Origin: Lysobacter oculi
Lineage (GTDB): Bacteria; Pseudomonadota; Gammaproteobacteria; Xanthomonadales; Xanthomonadaceae
Assembly (NCBI RefSeq): GCF_003293695.1
Contig: NZ_CP029556.1
Location: forward strand, 2,304,001-2,368,000
Length of the DNA stretch: 64,000 bases
Reading direction: 5' to 3'
Each line of letters starts with the position of its first letter. Within the stretch, counting starts at the first letter, position 1. This document shows positions 53,984 through 62,847 of this stretch, piece after piece. A program made the translations under genes and the position numbers. The notes below the pieces were generated by a model. That model searched no databases and had not been told where the DNA came from. It saw nothing but the letters and a program-made list of their open reading frames with translations.

Positions 53984-55351
53984 ATCGCGGGATTTTCTGG
54001 TTCCGGCGACCTGCGCCTCGCCGACAATCCGGCGCTTGAGCGGGCATGCCAGTCGCATGATGCATTGCTGCTGGTCTACATCGATGAAGGTGTCGGCGCG
54101 GCCCATGACGCGAGCCGCGCATGGTTGCGTCAATCGTTGTCCGCGCTTGCCGTTGCTGTCGAACGCCTCGGCGGCAGGCTGCACGTGCTGGAAGGCGATC
54201 CCGATGTCCTGCTGCCGGCATTGGCGGCATCCAGCGGCGCGACTGCCGTCCACATCGCTACGCTGCACGAACCGGACAGCGATGCGCGCGATGCCCGGCT
54301 GGCCGTCACGCTGGCACGCGAAGGCGTGGCGCTACGACGCAGCGGTGGACGCGTGCTGACCGATGCCGATCTGGTGCACAGCAAGTCCGGTGCGCCCTAC
54401 CGCGTGTTCACGCCATTCTTCAAGGCCGCGTTGCGCACATGGCGATATCGGCCGCGCGCTACGCCGGGCAAGTTGGTGTGCTTTCCGTTGCCCGACGGCG
54501 TGGCCAGGGAAAAGGGCCAGATCGAAGCCCCATGTCCGGCGTGGGATGCGGGTTTCTGGCGCCTGTGGACGCCTGGCGAGGCCGGTGCTTTGCAGCGGCT
54601 GCAGTCGTTCGTCGGTCAGATGGAAGCCTACCCGAACGACCGCGATGTCCCCAGTATCGAAGGCACCTCGCGCCTGTCCCCGCACCTGCATTTCGGCGAG
54701 ATCAGCGTGGGCCTGGCGATGGAAACGGCGCGCCGCCGGGGCGGTGAGGGCGCGGACAAGTTCATCGCCGAACTTGGCTGGCGCGAGTTTGCTTATTACG
54801 TGCTGCAGCATTGGCCGGACAGCCGTCATGCCAACTTCAACCCGAAGTTCGATGCGATGCCCTGGCGCGATGACCCGGCGGGATTGGAGGCGTGGCAGCG
54901 CGGGTTTACCGGGGTCCCGCTGGTCGATGCCGGCATGCGCCAGCTCTGGCACGAGGGCTGGATGCACAACCGGGTGCGTATGGTGGTCGCGTCCTGGTTG
55001 ACCAAGCACATGGGCATCGACTGGCGTCATGGTGCGGCCTGGTTCATGCATACCCTTGTCGATGCCGATCTCGCCAACAATGCCTTGGGATGGCAATGGG
55101 TGGCGGGGACTGGCGTCGATGCGGCACCTTACTTCCGCATCTTTAATCCGGTGACGCAGTCCAGGCGCTTCGATCCACTCGGTCGCTACATCCGCACGTG
55201 GATCCCGGAACTCGCGCATCTTGGCGACGATGCAATCCATGCGCCGTGGCTTGCATCCAGCGCTACCAACTCGTATCCAAAACGACCTGTGATCGATCTG
55301 GATGCAGGACGGAAGGCGGCCTTGGAACGGCTGGCGAGCGTCGTGAACTAG
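53980..55351 (+). CDS. phr: Deoxyribodipyrimidine photolyase (frame break at codon 11)
   Basis: About 457 residues when read through. The start ATG at 53980 overlaps the lipocalin stop and reads MNRGIFWFRR, then hits a stop; adding 2 bp near 54009 (CGGCGACC for CGGCGCGACC) restores DLRLADNPAL and joins the long frame to 55351. The class I CPD photolyase core is complete: FAD-binding GWREFAYYVL near 260, DAGMRQLWHEGWMHNRVRM near 310, MHTLVDADLANNALGWQWVA near 350. Repairs UV dimers using blue light. The break may be an assembly error or a real, recent null mutation. Confidence 0.88.
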
Positions 55352-56018
55352 TTTGCGCCCGGCACTCCGTCAATGGAATCGGCCCTGACGGCGAGATCCA
55401 TTGGCCCGAGGCAGGCATTGTCGGAGCTTGAGGGAGGCTTTTAATCCGCCGGCCATGGAGGGTTGGGTGAATCTGGATGCTGCCGCGCGATGGGTTTCCG
55501 AACACCATCCTCAGCAAACGCCACAAAAGTAGGGTCGTTCCCGCTGGCGTCACGTAATTCACGAGTCAGGCCAATTCGAGCTGCGTCGCTTCACGCACAA
55601 CGGGCAATTCGGAGGGTGATATCGGGAACGGCTCGACGCGCCCGACTGCTCAAAAAGAGGTTGAGGCCACTTCTCGGGAGGTTCCTGCTCGATACGGGAG
55701 GCCGCCATCGGCCGAATAACACGGGCAGCTCATGATCAACTTGGCCGGCTTCAGACCACACGCTAATGGCCTGGGTAGTCAGGTGGGGTAAGGCGCGCAA
55801 ATGGTGTCGTTCGGCACCGGGATTGATTTCATGTAGCCTGTCTCCGACCCGAAGAGGGAGGCGCTGAGCGTCGACTGACGGCGGGTCGGCCTGCCAGCTC
55901 GCCCAGAAGTGAGTCAGATTGTGAGTCATGAGTTGCGCCAGCCGGATTAAGAGGTCTGGTTCAACAATGACTTAGGACAACATATCGAGTCCTGGTGGGC
56001 CCAGATCCCGGAGGCGTG
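55352..56018. other. Non-coding right edge of the island
   Basis: About 670 bp, less GC-rich than the flanks. The only open frame of size is on the minus strand at 55591-55929 (112 residues, no family recognised, no clear ribosome site), possibly a relic. No recombinase remnant is recognisable. It ends in the attR-like repeat. Confidence 0.5.
55985..56011 (+). repeat. attR-like repeat (copy of tRNA-Ile 3' end)
   Basis: TCGA-G-TCCTGGTGGGCCCAGATCCCGG, 22 bp identical to the tRNA-Ile 3' end and following bases at 44241-44262, same orientation. It is too short to be a tRNA gene. The ddpX ATG lies 8 bp beyond it. Confidence 0.75.
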
Positions 56019-56738
56019 ATGAAGCGGACGGTTCTCCTTGCATCACTGGCTGCGTTGGCGCTCATCGCCTGCACCTCCACGCCCGCGCGCACGCCATCCG
56101 CACCCATGCCAGAAGCCGCGCACACCGCAGGTCTGGTGGATGTCGCCGCGTTGGTGCCCGATGCGCACATCGACATGCGCTACGCCGGCCATGACAACTT
56201 CGTCGGCGTGCCGGTCGAAGGCTACGGCGCGTCACGCTGCTGGCTGCATCGCCAGGCCGCCGAAGCCCTGTCGCGCGTCGCCACCGATCTGCGCACGGAA
56301 GGGCTGCGCCTGCACATCTACGATTGCTACCGGCCTGCGCGCGCCGTCGCGCACTTCATGCGCTGGGCGCAGGACGCGAACGACCAGCGCACCAAGCCGG
56401 CGTTCTATCCCAACCTCGAAAAATCCACGCTGGTGAAAGGCGGCTACATCGCCGAGCGTTCCGGCCACAGCCGTGCCGGGACCCTCGACCTCGGCATCGA
56501 ACGCTGCGATGCGGAGGGGCGATGCGACGACATCGACATGGGCACGCCGTTCGATTTCTTCGACAGCCTCGCCAACACCGACGATCCGCGCGTCACCCCG
56601 CTGCAGCGTGCCAATCGCGACCGCCTGCGCGATGCGATGCGGCGCCACGGCTTCGCGCCTTACGCGATGGAGTGGTGGCACTTCACCTTCAAGCCGGAAC
56701 CCACGCCGGACACCTTCTTCGACATCCCCATCGAATAG
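56019..56738 (+). CDS. ddpX: D-alanyl-D-alanine dipeptidase (VanX/DdpX, M15D)
   Basis: 239 residues. A lipoprotein-type signal (LAALALIACTS, Cys near 18) suggests envelope location. M15D zinc-peptidase motifs: substrate Arg in YDCYRPARA near 105, zinc ligands in SGHSRAGTLDLG near 150 and the catalytic EWWHF near 220. It hydrolyses D-Ala-D-Ala. The ATG at 56019 with GGAG 6 bp before it is preferred over the GTG within the attR repeat. Before island insertion this gene presumably followed tRNA-Ile directly. Confidence 0.92.
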   Translation: MKRTVLLASLAALALIACTSTPARTPSAPMPEAAHTAGLVDVAALVPDAHIDMRYAGHDNFVGVPVEGYGASRCWLHRQAAEALSRVATDLRTEGLRLHIYDCYRPARAVAHFMRWAQDANDQRTKPAFYPNLEKSTLVKGGYIAERSGHSRAGTLDLGIERCDAEGRCDDIDMGTPFDFFDSLANTDDPRVTPLQRANRDRLRDAMRRHGFAPYAMEWWHFTFKPEPTPDTFFDIPIE

Positions 56739-56786
56739 CCGGGTGCGGATGCGCGTGGCATCCTGTCCCGCCCGCCGGAGTCCGCG

Positions 56787-57449
56787 ATGACCACGTCCCT
56801 GCCCGAAACCGTCGAACACCAGACCGCCGCCGAACCGCAGTGGACGGTGATCTGGCTGCACGGGCTGGGTGCGGACGGCAACGACTTCGTGCCGATCGTC
56901 GGCGAGTTGCTGCGCCCGGACTGGCCGGCGTTGCGCTTCGTGTTTCCGCATGCGCCGGTGCGCCCGGTGACGATCAACGGCGGCATGCGGATGCGCGCGT
57001 GGTACGACATCCGCGAAATGAGCCTGACCAACCGCGCCGATGCCGAGGGCGTGCGCGAATCGATGGCGACGGTCGAAACGCTGGTCGCGCGCGAGATCGA
57101 ACGCGGCATCCCGCGCGAACGCACCCTGCTGGCCGGCTTCTCGCAGGGCGGGGCGGTGACGCTGGCCGCCGCGGCGAACGGCCTGCAGGTCGCCGGCTTC
57201 ATCGCGCTGTCCACCTATCTGCCGATGGCGCCGGATGCGCCGCCCGCGGCGGATGCGCCCAGGCCGCCGGTGTTCATGGCGCATGGCAGCTTCGACCCCG
57301 TCGTGCCGCTCGCCGCCGGCCAACTTGGCGCGCAGCAGATGCGCGCGCTGGGTTTCGATGTCGACTGGCATGCGTATCCGATGCAGCACCAGGTCTGCGC
57401 GGAAGAAATCGCCGACCTCGCCGCGTGGATGGATGCGCGCCTGCGCTGA
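56787..57449 (+). CDS. Carboxylesterase/phospholipase (alpha/beta hydrolase)
   Basis: 220 residues of the abhydrolase_2 (EstB) family: the oxyanion HGLGADGNDF near 25, nucleophile GFSQGG near 117, and Asp (SFDPVVPL) and His (MQHQVC) near 170 and 203. Hydrolyses short-chain esters or lysophospholipids; natural substrate unknown. 48 bp after ddpX on the same strand. Confidence 0.92.
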   Translation: MTTSLPETVEHQTAAEPQWTVIWLHGLGADGNDFVPIVGELLRPDWPALRFVFPHAPVRPVTINGGMRMRAWYDIREMSLTNRADAEGVRESMATVETLVAREIERGIPRERTLLAGFSQGGAVTLAAAANGLQVAGFIALSTYLPMAPDAPPAADAPRPPVFMAHGSFDPVVPLAAGQLGAQQMRALGFDVDWHAYPMQHQVCAEEIADLAAWMDARLR

Positions 57450-57505
57450 GCGCGGCATGACGGCATCGCCCGGCCGCACTAAGATCGGGCGAGGGAGGAA
57501 GCGGG

Positions 57506-58226
57506 ATGCGCGTACTCATCGTCGATGACGAACCCTTGGCGCGCGCGCGGTTGCGCGGCCTGCTCTCGCGCGTGGCGGATGTCGAGATCGTCGGCGAAGC
57601 GGCCGATGGCGCCGCCGCCCTGCACGCCTGCGACACCCATCGCCCCGAGCTGGTGATGCTCGACATCCGCATGCCCGGCATCGACGGGCTGGAAGTCGCG
57701 CGCCAGCTGGCCGCGCAGCCGTCGCCGCCGCTGATCGCCTTCTGCACCGCCTTCGACGCGCACGCCCTGAGCGCGTTCGAATCCGCCGCGCTCGACTATC
57801 TGGTCAAGCCGGTGCGCGAGGAGCGGCTGGCCGAAACCCTGCGCCGCGCGCGTGCGCGCCTCGGTGTTGCGGCGCCGGAGATCGGGCAGCAGGCGCGGAC
57901 GCAACTGTGCGCACGGCTCGGCGGCCATCTCCGGCTGATCCCGGTGGCCGACATCCGCTACCTGCAGGCGGAGGAGAAATACGTGGTGGTCCACCACGCG
58001 CAGGGCGAGGACCTGATCGAGGAATCGCTGAAATCGCTGGAGGAGGAGTTCGGCGACCCGCTTCCTGCGCATCCATCGCAACTGCCTGGTCGCGCGCGAT
58101 GCGCTCAAGGAACTGCGGCGCGATGCCGAAGGCCATGCGCAGGCGATCCTGCACGGCGTGGAGCGCCCGCTCGATGTCAGCCGCCGCTGCCTGCCCGACC
58201 TGCGCGAGGCGATGCGGCACTGGTAG
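57506..58226 (+). CDS. LytTR response regulator (AlgR-like), one frame break
   Basis: About 239 residues when one base is removed. The receiver domain (about 1-115) has LIVDDEPLAR, the phospho-Asp in MLDIRMPGIDGLE and Lys in LVKPVREE. The LytTR DNA-binding domain follows from about 135. The frame breaks near 58060: dropping one C of GACCCGC gives GDRFLRIHRNCLVARDAL, the conserved LytTR end, and a stop at 58224-58226. Otherwise the frame runs on to 58243 as nonsense. Next to hemC, as AlgR is in related bacteria. No sensor kinase is in the window. Confidence 0.85.
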
Positions 58227-58250
58227 CGCGCCAGCGGCGATAATGGGCAG

Positions 58251-59168
58251 ATGAAGACCCTCCGCATCGCCACCCGCAAGAGCCCGCTCGCCCTCTGGCA
58301 GACCGAACACGTGGCCGACCGCCTGCGCGACGCGCACCCCGGCATCGAAATCGCGCTGGTGCCGCTGTCCACCCGCGGCGACGAGCAGCTGGACCGTTCG
58401 CTGGCGGCGATCGGCGGCAAGGGCCTGTTCCTGAAGGAACTGGAGATCGCGATGCAGCGCGGCGAGGCCGACTGCGCCGTGCATTCGCTCAAGGACGTGC
58501 CGATGGAGCTGGAGCCCGGCTTCGTGTTGCCGGCGATCCTGGCGCGCGCCGACCACGCCGATGCCTTTGTCAGCCATCATGTCGATGATGTCGCCGCGTT
58601 GCCCGAAGGCGCGCACGTCGGCACCTCGTCGCTGCGGCGGCAGGCGCAGCTGCGCGGGCTTCGCCCCGACCTGCGGATCAGCGACCTGCGCGGCAACGTC
58701 AACACGCGGCTGGCGAAGCTCGATGCCGGCGACTACGACGCGATCCTGCTGGCCTGCGCCGGCCTTCAGCGACTCGGTTTCGTTGCCCGCATCCGCGCCC
58801 GCCTCGATGCGCCCGCCTGGCTGCCGGCGCCGGCCCAGGGCGCCATCGCCATCGAATGCCGCGACGACCAGCCGGAGGTCGCCGCGCTGCTCGCCGTGCT
58901 CGACGACGCGCCGACCCGCCTGTGCGTCAGCGCCGAGCGGGCGATGAACCGGGCGCTGCACGGCAGCTGCCACGTGCCGGTGGCCGCGCTGGCGCGGCTC
59001 GAAGGCGCGCAGCTGTCCCTGCAGGGTCTGGTGGGCGATGTCGCGCGGGGTGGCGGCCTGCGTGCCGAGGCGCGCGGCCCGGTCGATGCGCCCGAGGCAC
59101 TCGGCCAGCGCGTGGCCGCGATGCTGCTGGACGCCGGTGCCGGCGAGTTGATCGCCGCGGCCGGCTGA
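58251..59168 (+). CDS. hemC: Porphobilinogen deaminase (hydroxymethylbilane synthase)
   Basis: 305 residues. Joins four porphobilinogens in haem synthesis. The N-terminus has [16 protein letters not shown] and [10 protein letters not shown]. The conserved SLRRQAQLR substrate-binding Arg block lies near 125. The dipyrromethane-cofactor Cys is in [11 protein letters not shown] near 240. 24 bp after the LytTR gene. Confidence 0.96.
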   Translation: MKTLRIATRKSPLALWQTEHVADRLRDAHPGIEIALVPLSTRGDEQLDRSLAAIGGKGLFLKELEIAMQRGEADCAVHSLKDVPMELEPGFVLPAILARADHADAFVSHHVDDVAALPEGAHVGTSSLRRQAQLRGLRPDLRISDLRGNVNTRLAKLDAGDYDAILLACAGLQRLGFVARIRARLDAPAWLPAPAQGAIAIECRDDQPEVAALLAVLDDAPTRLCVSAERAMNRALHGSCHVPVAALARLEGAQLSLQGLVGDVARGGGLRAEARGPVDAPEALGQRVAAMLLDAGAGELIAAAG

Positions 59169-59219
59169 ACCGTGCAACGGAGGTGATGCCGGCCTGCGGC
59201 CATCGCGCATAATCCGGGC

Positions 59220-60185
59220 ATGGACCGCTACGAACGCATCACCGCGCTGCACCGCCTGCTGAAGGCGGCGCGTTACCCCGTCAACGTCAAGCGCCTGCAG
59301 GAGGAGCTGGGCTGCTCGCGGGCCACGGTCTACCGCGACCTCGCCTTCCTGCGCGACGGCCTGATGGCGCCGATCGTGGGCGATGGCGAAGCCGGCTTCC
59401 GCTACGACCCCAACGAGTCCGACCGCTTCGAACTGCCGGGCCTGTGGCTGTCGTCGGAGGAACTGCACGCATTGCTCGCCGCGCAGCAGCTGCTGTCGCG
59501 CACCGGCGGCGGCGTGCTGTCGTCGGCGATGGCGCCGCTGCAGCAGCGCGTCGAAGCCTTGTTGTCCGAGCAGGCCGGGGGCAAGCGCTGGCCGGTGGAG
59601 CGGGTCCGGGTCATCCCGCACCGCACCCGCAAGCTGGACGAGGCGAGCTTCCGCATGGTCGCCTCGGGCGTGCTGGACCGCGTGCGGCTGGCTTTCGAAT
59701 ACCGCGCGCGTTCCACCGACGAAAAGACCCGGCGCACGGTCTCGCCGCAGCGCATCACCCATTACCGCGACAACTGGTACCTCGACGCCTGGGACCACGA
59801 CCGCGAGGCGCTGCGCAGTTTTTCGGTGGACCGGATCAGCGGCGCGCAGCTGATGAAGGAGGCGGCGATCGACGTCGCCGAAGCCGACCTCGACCAGCAC
59901 CTGGCCGGCAGCTACGGCATCTTTTCCGGCGAGCCGAAGGGCTGGGCGACCATCGTCTTCAGCGCCAAGGCCGCGCGCTGGGTGGCCGACGAGCGCTGGC
60001 ATTCGCGCCAGCAGGGCCGCTTCCTGCCCGATGGCCGCTACGAACTGAAGATCCCCTACAGCGCCGGCCGCGAGCTGCTGATGGACGTGCTGCATTACGG
60101 CGCCGACGCCGAGATCGTCGAGCCGGAAGGCCTGCGCGCGCAGGCCCGCACCCTGCTGGACCTGGCCCGCTCCAACTACGACTGA
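59220..60185 (+). CDS. YafY/WYL-domain transcriptional regulator
   Basis: 321 residues: an N-terminal winged helix-turn-helix (about 1-60, VNVKRLQEELGCSRATVYRD) and a WYL domain in the middle (about 145-215, with RITHYRDNWYLDAWDHD), then the WCX C-terminal part. WYL domains sense nucleic acid or nucleotide ligands, often under DNA damage. Target genes are unknown. Confidence 0.88.
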   Translation: MDRYERITALHRLLKAARYPVNVKRLQEELGCSRATVYRDLAFLRDGLMAPIVGDGEAGFRYDPNESDRFELPGLWLSSEELHALLAAQQLLSRTGGGVLSSAMAPLQQRVEALLSEQAGGKRWPVERVRVIPHRTRKLDEASFRMVASGVLDRVRLAFEYRARSTDEKTRRTVSPQRITHYRDNWYLDAWDHDREALRSFSVDRISGAQLMKEAAIDVAEADLDQHLAGSYGIFSGEPKGWATIVFSAKAARWVADERWHSRQQGRFLPDGRYELKIPYSAGRELLMDVLHYGADAEIVEPEGLRAQARTLLDLARSNYD

Positions 60186-60260
60186 GCCCCGCGCGGGCCA
60201 ATCGCAGCCGGTGCGACCCGGCCGCCGCAGTCTGGCCCTCCACCCGACAGGAGCGCCGCC

Positions 60261-60581
60261 ATGAACCGTCACCCGCAACCGCGTCCCGCCACTGACCGCT
60301 GGCTGCTGCAGGCGCTGGTGGCCGGGCTTTCGGCGTCCGTGCTGCTGCCGTTCGCGCAGGCGCACACCGCAACCTTCGGCTGGCTGCCGCTGTGGCTGGT
60401 CGGCCTGCCGCTTTCGGCCTGGCTGGGCTGGCACGGCCTGCAGCGTCTCGATCAGGGGTCGATGCCGGCTTCGGACATGGCCGTGGCCCGTGGGCGCCGT
60501 CGCCCGGTGCCGGTGCAGGCGAGGCGTCGCCGCGCCGTGCGGGTCTCGCCGAAGCCGCATCGCCACCTCCCTTCCGCATGA
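60261..60581 (+). CDS. Small membrane protein, basic C-terminus
   Basis: 106 residues: two membrane helices at about 15-33 and 37-58 (LVAGLSASVLLPFAQAHTAT, WLPLWLVGLPLSAWLGW), then a strongly basic tail rich in Arg and Pro. GGAG precedes the ATG with normal spacing. No family recognised. Confidence 0.55.
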   Translation: MNRHPQPRPATDRWLLQALVAGLSASVLLPFAQAHTATFGWLPLWLVGLPLSAWLGWHGLQRLDQGSMPASDMAVARGRRRPVPVQARRRRAVRVSPKPHRHLPSA

Positions 60582-60651
60582 CTTCCGGCCCGGGGCCGGT
60601 TCCGGGGGCTGTGCTAGCGTCCGCGATCACCCGTTTCCGTATGGATGTGAG

Positions 60652-62792
60652 ATGTCGAAACTGCTCCATGCCGCGCCGTTGGCCGGTGCCATCGCCCTGC
60701 TGGCCGCCGCCAGCCCCGCCCTGACCGCCGCCCCCGCACAGCCGCAGGACAAGACCGCCATGCCCGCATTGACCGACGCCGACGCATACCAGTGGCTAGG
60801 ATGTCGGCGGCGACAAGTCGCTGGCCTGGGTGCGCGAGCGCAACGCCAAGAGCGAGGCCGCGCTGGCATCGACCCCCGAATTCAAGAAGCTGGAAGCCGA
60901 GATCCTCGCCATCCTCGACAGCGACGCCAAGATCCCCGGCGTCTACAAGCAGGGCGAGTGGTACTACAACTTCTGGCAGGACAAGGCCAACCCGCGCGGC
61001 CTGTGGCGCCGCACCACGCTGGCCGAGTACCGCAAGGCCAGCCCGAAGTGGGAAACCGTCCTCGACATCGACGCTCTCAACAAGGCGGAAAAACGAGAAC
61101 TGGGTCTGGCACGGCGCCAGCTGCCTGCGCCCGGCCTATACCCGCTGCCTGGTCGCGCTTTCGCGCGGCGGCGCCGATGCCGATGTCACCCGCGAGTTCG
61201 ACATCGACACCCGCACGTTCGTCGAAGGCGGCTTCTTCCGGCCCGAGGCGAAGGGCTCGCTGGGCTGGATCGATGCGGACACCGTCTTCGTCCAGACCGA
61301 TTTCGGCGACGGCAGCCTGACCACCTCCGGCTACCCGCGCATCACCAAGCAGTGGAAGCGCGGCACGCCGATGTCGGCGGCCACCGTGGTGTACGAAGGC
61401 AAGCCGACCGACATGTACATCGCCGCCGTGCACGACGACACGCCGGGCTTCGAGCGCGATTTTGTCAGCAACGCGGTCGCCTTCTACAACGACGAGCTGT
61501 ACCTGCGCGGCAAGGACGGCACGCTGACCAAGATCGACGTGCCCAACTCGGTGGAGAAGGGCGTGCACCGCGAATGGCTGACCCTGCAGCCGCGCGAGGA
61601 CTGGACGGTCGGCGGCAAGACCTACAAGGGCGGCTCGCTGCTGGTGGCGAAGTTCGATGACTTCATGGCCGGCAAGCGCGATTTCGAGGTGCTGTTCCAG
61701 CCGACCGAGCGCACCTCGCTGGCCGGCGTGACCTGGACCAAGAATCACGTCGTGCTCAACGTGCTGGAAGACGTCAAGAACAAGCTCAGCGTGCTGACCC
61801 CGGGCAAGGGCGGCTGGAAGACGTCCGCGTTCACCGGCGCGCCGGCGATGGGCACGATCGGCGTGGGCGCGGAGGACAGCGATGAATCCGACGCGGTCTG
61901 GCTGACCGTCACCGACTACCTCACCCCGACCACGCTGTCGCTGGCGGAGATCGGCCAGGCGCCGGAGAAGCTGAAGTCGATGCCGGTGTTCTTCGACGCC
62001 TCGCGCGACGTGGTCGAGCAGCACTTCGCCACCTCGAAGGACGGCACCAAGGTTCCGTACTTCATCGTCCACCGCAAGGACATGAAGCTCGACGGCAGCA
62101 CGCCGACCCTGCTGTACGGCTATGGCGGCTTCGAGATCTCGCTGACGCCGGGCTATTCCGGCGGCATCGGCAAGGGCTGGCTGGAGAAGGGCGGCGCCTA
62201 CGTGGTCGCCAACATCCGCGGTGGTGGCGAATACGGCCCGCGCTGGCACCAGGCCGCGCTCAAGCAGAACCGCCACAAGGCCTACGAGGACTTCGCCGCG
62301 GTCGCGCAGGATCTGGTCGCCCGCAAGATCACCACGGCCAAGCGCCTCGGCATCCAGGGCGGCAGCAACGGCGGCCTGCTGATGGGCAACATGCTGACGC
62401 AGTACCCGGAGCTGTTCGGCGCGGTGGTGGTGCAGGTGCCGCTGCTCGACATGAAGCGCTACAGCCACCTGCTGGCCGGCGCCTCGTGGATGGCGGAATA
62501 CGGCAACCCGGACAAGCCGGAGGAGTGGGCCTTCATCCGGACGTTCTCGCCCTACCACCTGTTCGATGCGTCGAAGCAGTACCCGCCGACGCTCTTCACC
62601 ACCTCGACCCGCGATGACCGCGTCCACCCGGGCCATGCGCGCAAGATGATGGCGAAGATGGAAGCCGCCGGTAAGGACGTCCTCTATTACGAGAACATCG
62701 AAGGCGGTCACGGCGGCGCGGCCAACAACGCGCAGCGCGCCCACATGACCGCGCTGGCCTACACCTTCCTCTGGAACGAACTCAACAAGTGA
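60652..62792 (+). CDS. S9 prolyl oligopeptidase family serine peptidase, two frame breaks
   Basis: About 713 residues when repaired. A signal peptide (APLAGAIALLAAASPALTAA) indicates export. The N-terminal propeller follows; catalytic residues are seen in the C-terminal hydrolase domain: Ser in GGSNGGLLMG, Asp in TSTRDDRVHPGH, His in EGGHGGAA. Frames switch at about 60798 (2 bp missing, QWLEDVGG expected) and about 61091 (one extra A in an AAAAA run). Cleaves after Pro or similar residues in short peptides. An intrinsic terminator follows. Confidence 0.87.
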
Positions 62793-62800
62793 CCCTGCAG

Positions 62801-62823
62801 CGCCCCGCTCCGGCGGGGCGTTT
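62801..62823 (+). terminator. Intrinsic terminator after the first S9 peptidase
   Basis: Perfect 8-bp stem CGCCCCGC / GCGGGGCG (62801-62808, 62813-62820), TCCG loop, then TTT. The next gene starts 25 bp later, so it needs its own promoter or read-through. Confidence 0.65.
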
Positions 62824-62847
62824 GCATTCAGCCGCTGGAGACCGCAT

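Larger units (their letters stand above)
44255..55989. mobile_element. Genomic island inserted at tRNA-Ile, no recombinase left
   Basis: Segment of about 11.7 kb between the intact tRNA-Ile and a repeat of its 3' end. Its two non-coding edges (44255-44593 and 55352-55984) are visibly less GC-rich than the rest of the window. The cargo is one functional unit: sigma/anti-sigma pair, fatty-acid-modifying genes, lipocalin and photolyase. No integrase, excisionase or transposase was found, so the island is probably old and fixed, or arrived by homologous exchange after the original insertion. Confidence 0.6.

Noticed and set aside
55591..55929. 112-codon minus-strand gene at the island edge
   Set aside because: No recognisable family, no ribosome site and no neighbour supports it; mentioned only as a possible relic.
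55985..56011. Second tRNA gene
   Set aside because: Only the last third of tRNA-Ile is present, without acceptor 5' strand, D-arm or anticodon arm; it is an attachment-site repeat.
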